This document shows positions 11,940-12,919 of a stretch of 12,919 nt of DNA, one piece after another. The translations under genes and the position numbers were made by a program. The stretch is from positions 1-12,919 of the forward strand of contig CALFXX010000082.1 of the NCBI GenBank assembly GCA_937952975.1. The letters are read 5' to 3'. Source of the DNA: an uncultured Alcaligenaceae bacterium (lineage in GTDB: Bacteria; Pseudomonadota; Gammaproteobacteria; Burkholderiales; Burkholderiaceae_B). Position 1 is the stretch's first letter; each line of letters opens with the position of its first letter. The notes under the pieces are model-generated. The model did no database searches, was not told where the DNA came from, and saw nothing but the letters and a program-made list of their open reading frames with translations.

Positions 11940-12868
11940 TTAAAACAATGCCGCATCCAGACTCATTAAGCTCGCCTCACCCGAGCGCACCAACTGCATT
12001 TGATACGCGGCTTCGGGAAGCAGGCGCGCGAAGTAAAAGCGCGCTGTCGCCAGCTTCGCTTGATAAAACGTATCACTACTTTTTTTATTGGCCAAAGCCA
12101 CTTTCGCCATTCGCGCAAACAAGTACGCATACACCAGGTGGCCTAAGACTCGTAAATAAGGCACGGCAGCCGCCCCAACCTCGTTGTGGTTGAACATCGC
12201 CTTGAGGCCGAGTTCTTTCGTTAACTTTTCGGTCTGCTTAGCTAACTCTGCAAGAGGGTCAATGAACTCTGCCATCTCTTTGCGCACACCTTCAGCTTCA
12301 ATAAATTCTTCAACGATTTTGCCAAATTTCTTGAGCTTACTGCCCATATCCCCCAGCACCTTGCGACCCAGTAAATCAAGCGACTGGATGGTATTGGTGC
12401 CTTCGTAAATCATATTGATACGCGCATCACGCACAAACTGCTCCATGCCCCAGTCGGCGATGTAGCCATGTCCGCCAAACACCTGCAAGCCTTCGTTGGT
12501 CGCAACGAACGCATTGTCGGTAATAAAGGCCTTGACGATCGGGGTCAACAACGTCACCAAATCTGCATGAACTTCACGCTCATCCCGCTCAGGGTGGTTT
12601 TGCTCGACATCGATCATCAGCGCAATCCAGTAAGCGAAAGCGCGGGCGCCTTCGGCATAGGCGCGCTGAGTTAACAGCATACGACGCACATCGGGGTGCA
12701 CGATGATCGGATCTGCAACCTTGTCAGGAGCCTGAACACCTTTGAGGCTACGCATTTGCAAGCGCTCTTTCGCATAGGCAGCCGAGTTTTGGTAGGCCAC
12801 TTCAGTTAAGCCAACGCTTTGCATCCCAACACCCAAGCGCGCTGCGTTCATCATAATGAACATTGCAC
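11940..12868 (-). CDS. Long-form acyl-CoA dehydrogenase, C-terminal part (5' end missing)
   Basis: Flavoprotein for the first step of beta-oxidation (acyl-CoA to trans-2-enoyl-CoA). The preserved 309 or so residues contain the C-terminal helical domain of the dehydrogenase: EGLQVFGGHGYIADWGMEQ, then RDARINMIYEGTNTIQSLDLL, where the Glu of YEG (codon 12404-12402) is the usual catalytic base. An extra C-terminal domain of about 110 residues follows, typical of the roughly 600-residue class related to DmdC rather than the 380-residue type. The contig ends inside the gene, so the N-terminal half is absent. A reading frame continues through the adapter to 12902, adding MTGVQTCALPIC, which is not real protein. 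First gene seen of the beta-oxidation operon. Confidence 0.92.
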
Positions 12869-12919
12869 AGATCGGAAGAGCACACGTCTGAACTCCAGTC
12901 ACCGATGTTTATCTCGTAT
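12869..12919. other. Illumina TruSeq adapter contamination
   Basis: From 12869 the sequence is the TruSeq 3' adapter: AGATCGGAAGAGC, the continuation ending CCAGTCAC, an index-like CGATGTTT and then ATCTCGTAT. It is untrimmed read-through assembled onto the contig end. Translated in reverse it gives MTGVQTCALPI, a known artefact peptide in protein databases. Confidence 0.98.

Noticed and set aside
12869..12902. N-terminal residues MTGVQTCALPIC of the acyl-CoA dehydrogenase frame
   Set aside because: Translated sequencing adapter, not genomic.

Overview
The window looks like a short-read contig from a betaproteobacterium, most likely Burkholderiales. This is inferred from the style of the fatty-acid oxidation genes and the tRNA-Lys, not from a marker gene. 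It has two parts: a mobile island of about 7 kb integrated in a tRNA-Lys(UUU) gene (positions 1-7087), and ordinary chromosome (7041-12868). The last 51 bases (12869-12919) are Illumina adapter sequence, not genome.

Island. A 55-bp perfect direct repeat (1-55 and 7033-7087) carries the 3' 47 nt of the tRNA and marks attL and attR; the intact tRNA is at the right end. Inside are a P4-type tyrosine integrase (226-1602), an intergenic region with DnaA-box-like sites, a small HTH regulator (1828-2052), a stand-alone LexA/S24-type domain whose catalytic Ser and Lys are both replaced (2135-2485), a compact three-way-junction RNA resembling phage C4 antisense RNA (2493-2550) just before a phage-type hypothetical gene (2586-3500), and a nine-copy iteron-like array (3502-3593). 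Then comes a tight operon of six overlapping genes (3649-6230): an excisionase/AlpA-like HTH protein, three small hypotheticals, a DnaT-like replication protein and a DnaB-like helicase. Downstream lie a duplicated scrap of the helicase 3' end, one possible small membrane protein on the minus strand, and a structured noncoding right end. There are no capsid, tail, terminase, lysis or conjugation genes. The set of integration, regulation and replication genes is what a replicative phage satellite (PICI-like) or a strongly reduced prophage would keep.

Regulatory theme. A short core, C(A/G)GTA, recurs at 10-12 bp spacing in four places: the array before the excisionase-like gene, a cluster at 6767-6801, and the paired GTACCAT motifs about 120-130 bp from each att core. 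One DNA-binding protein, perhaps the excisionase-like one, may act both on the promoter of the replication operon and on the recombination arms. The uncleavable-looking repressor suggests control that does not depend on RecA-driven self-cleavage.

Chromosome. Right of the tRNA-Lys (with its own strong promoter at 7128-7156) are an outer-membrane beta-barrel protein gene (7316-7990), convergent terminators, and a minus-strand beta-oxidation operon: a long-form acyl-CoA dehydrogenase (truncated by the contig end), an 818-residue 3-hydroxyacyl-CoA dehydrogenase/enoyl-CoA hydratase with the dehydrogenase first, and a thiolase. Together they would carry out a complete turn of fatty-acid beta-oxidation.
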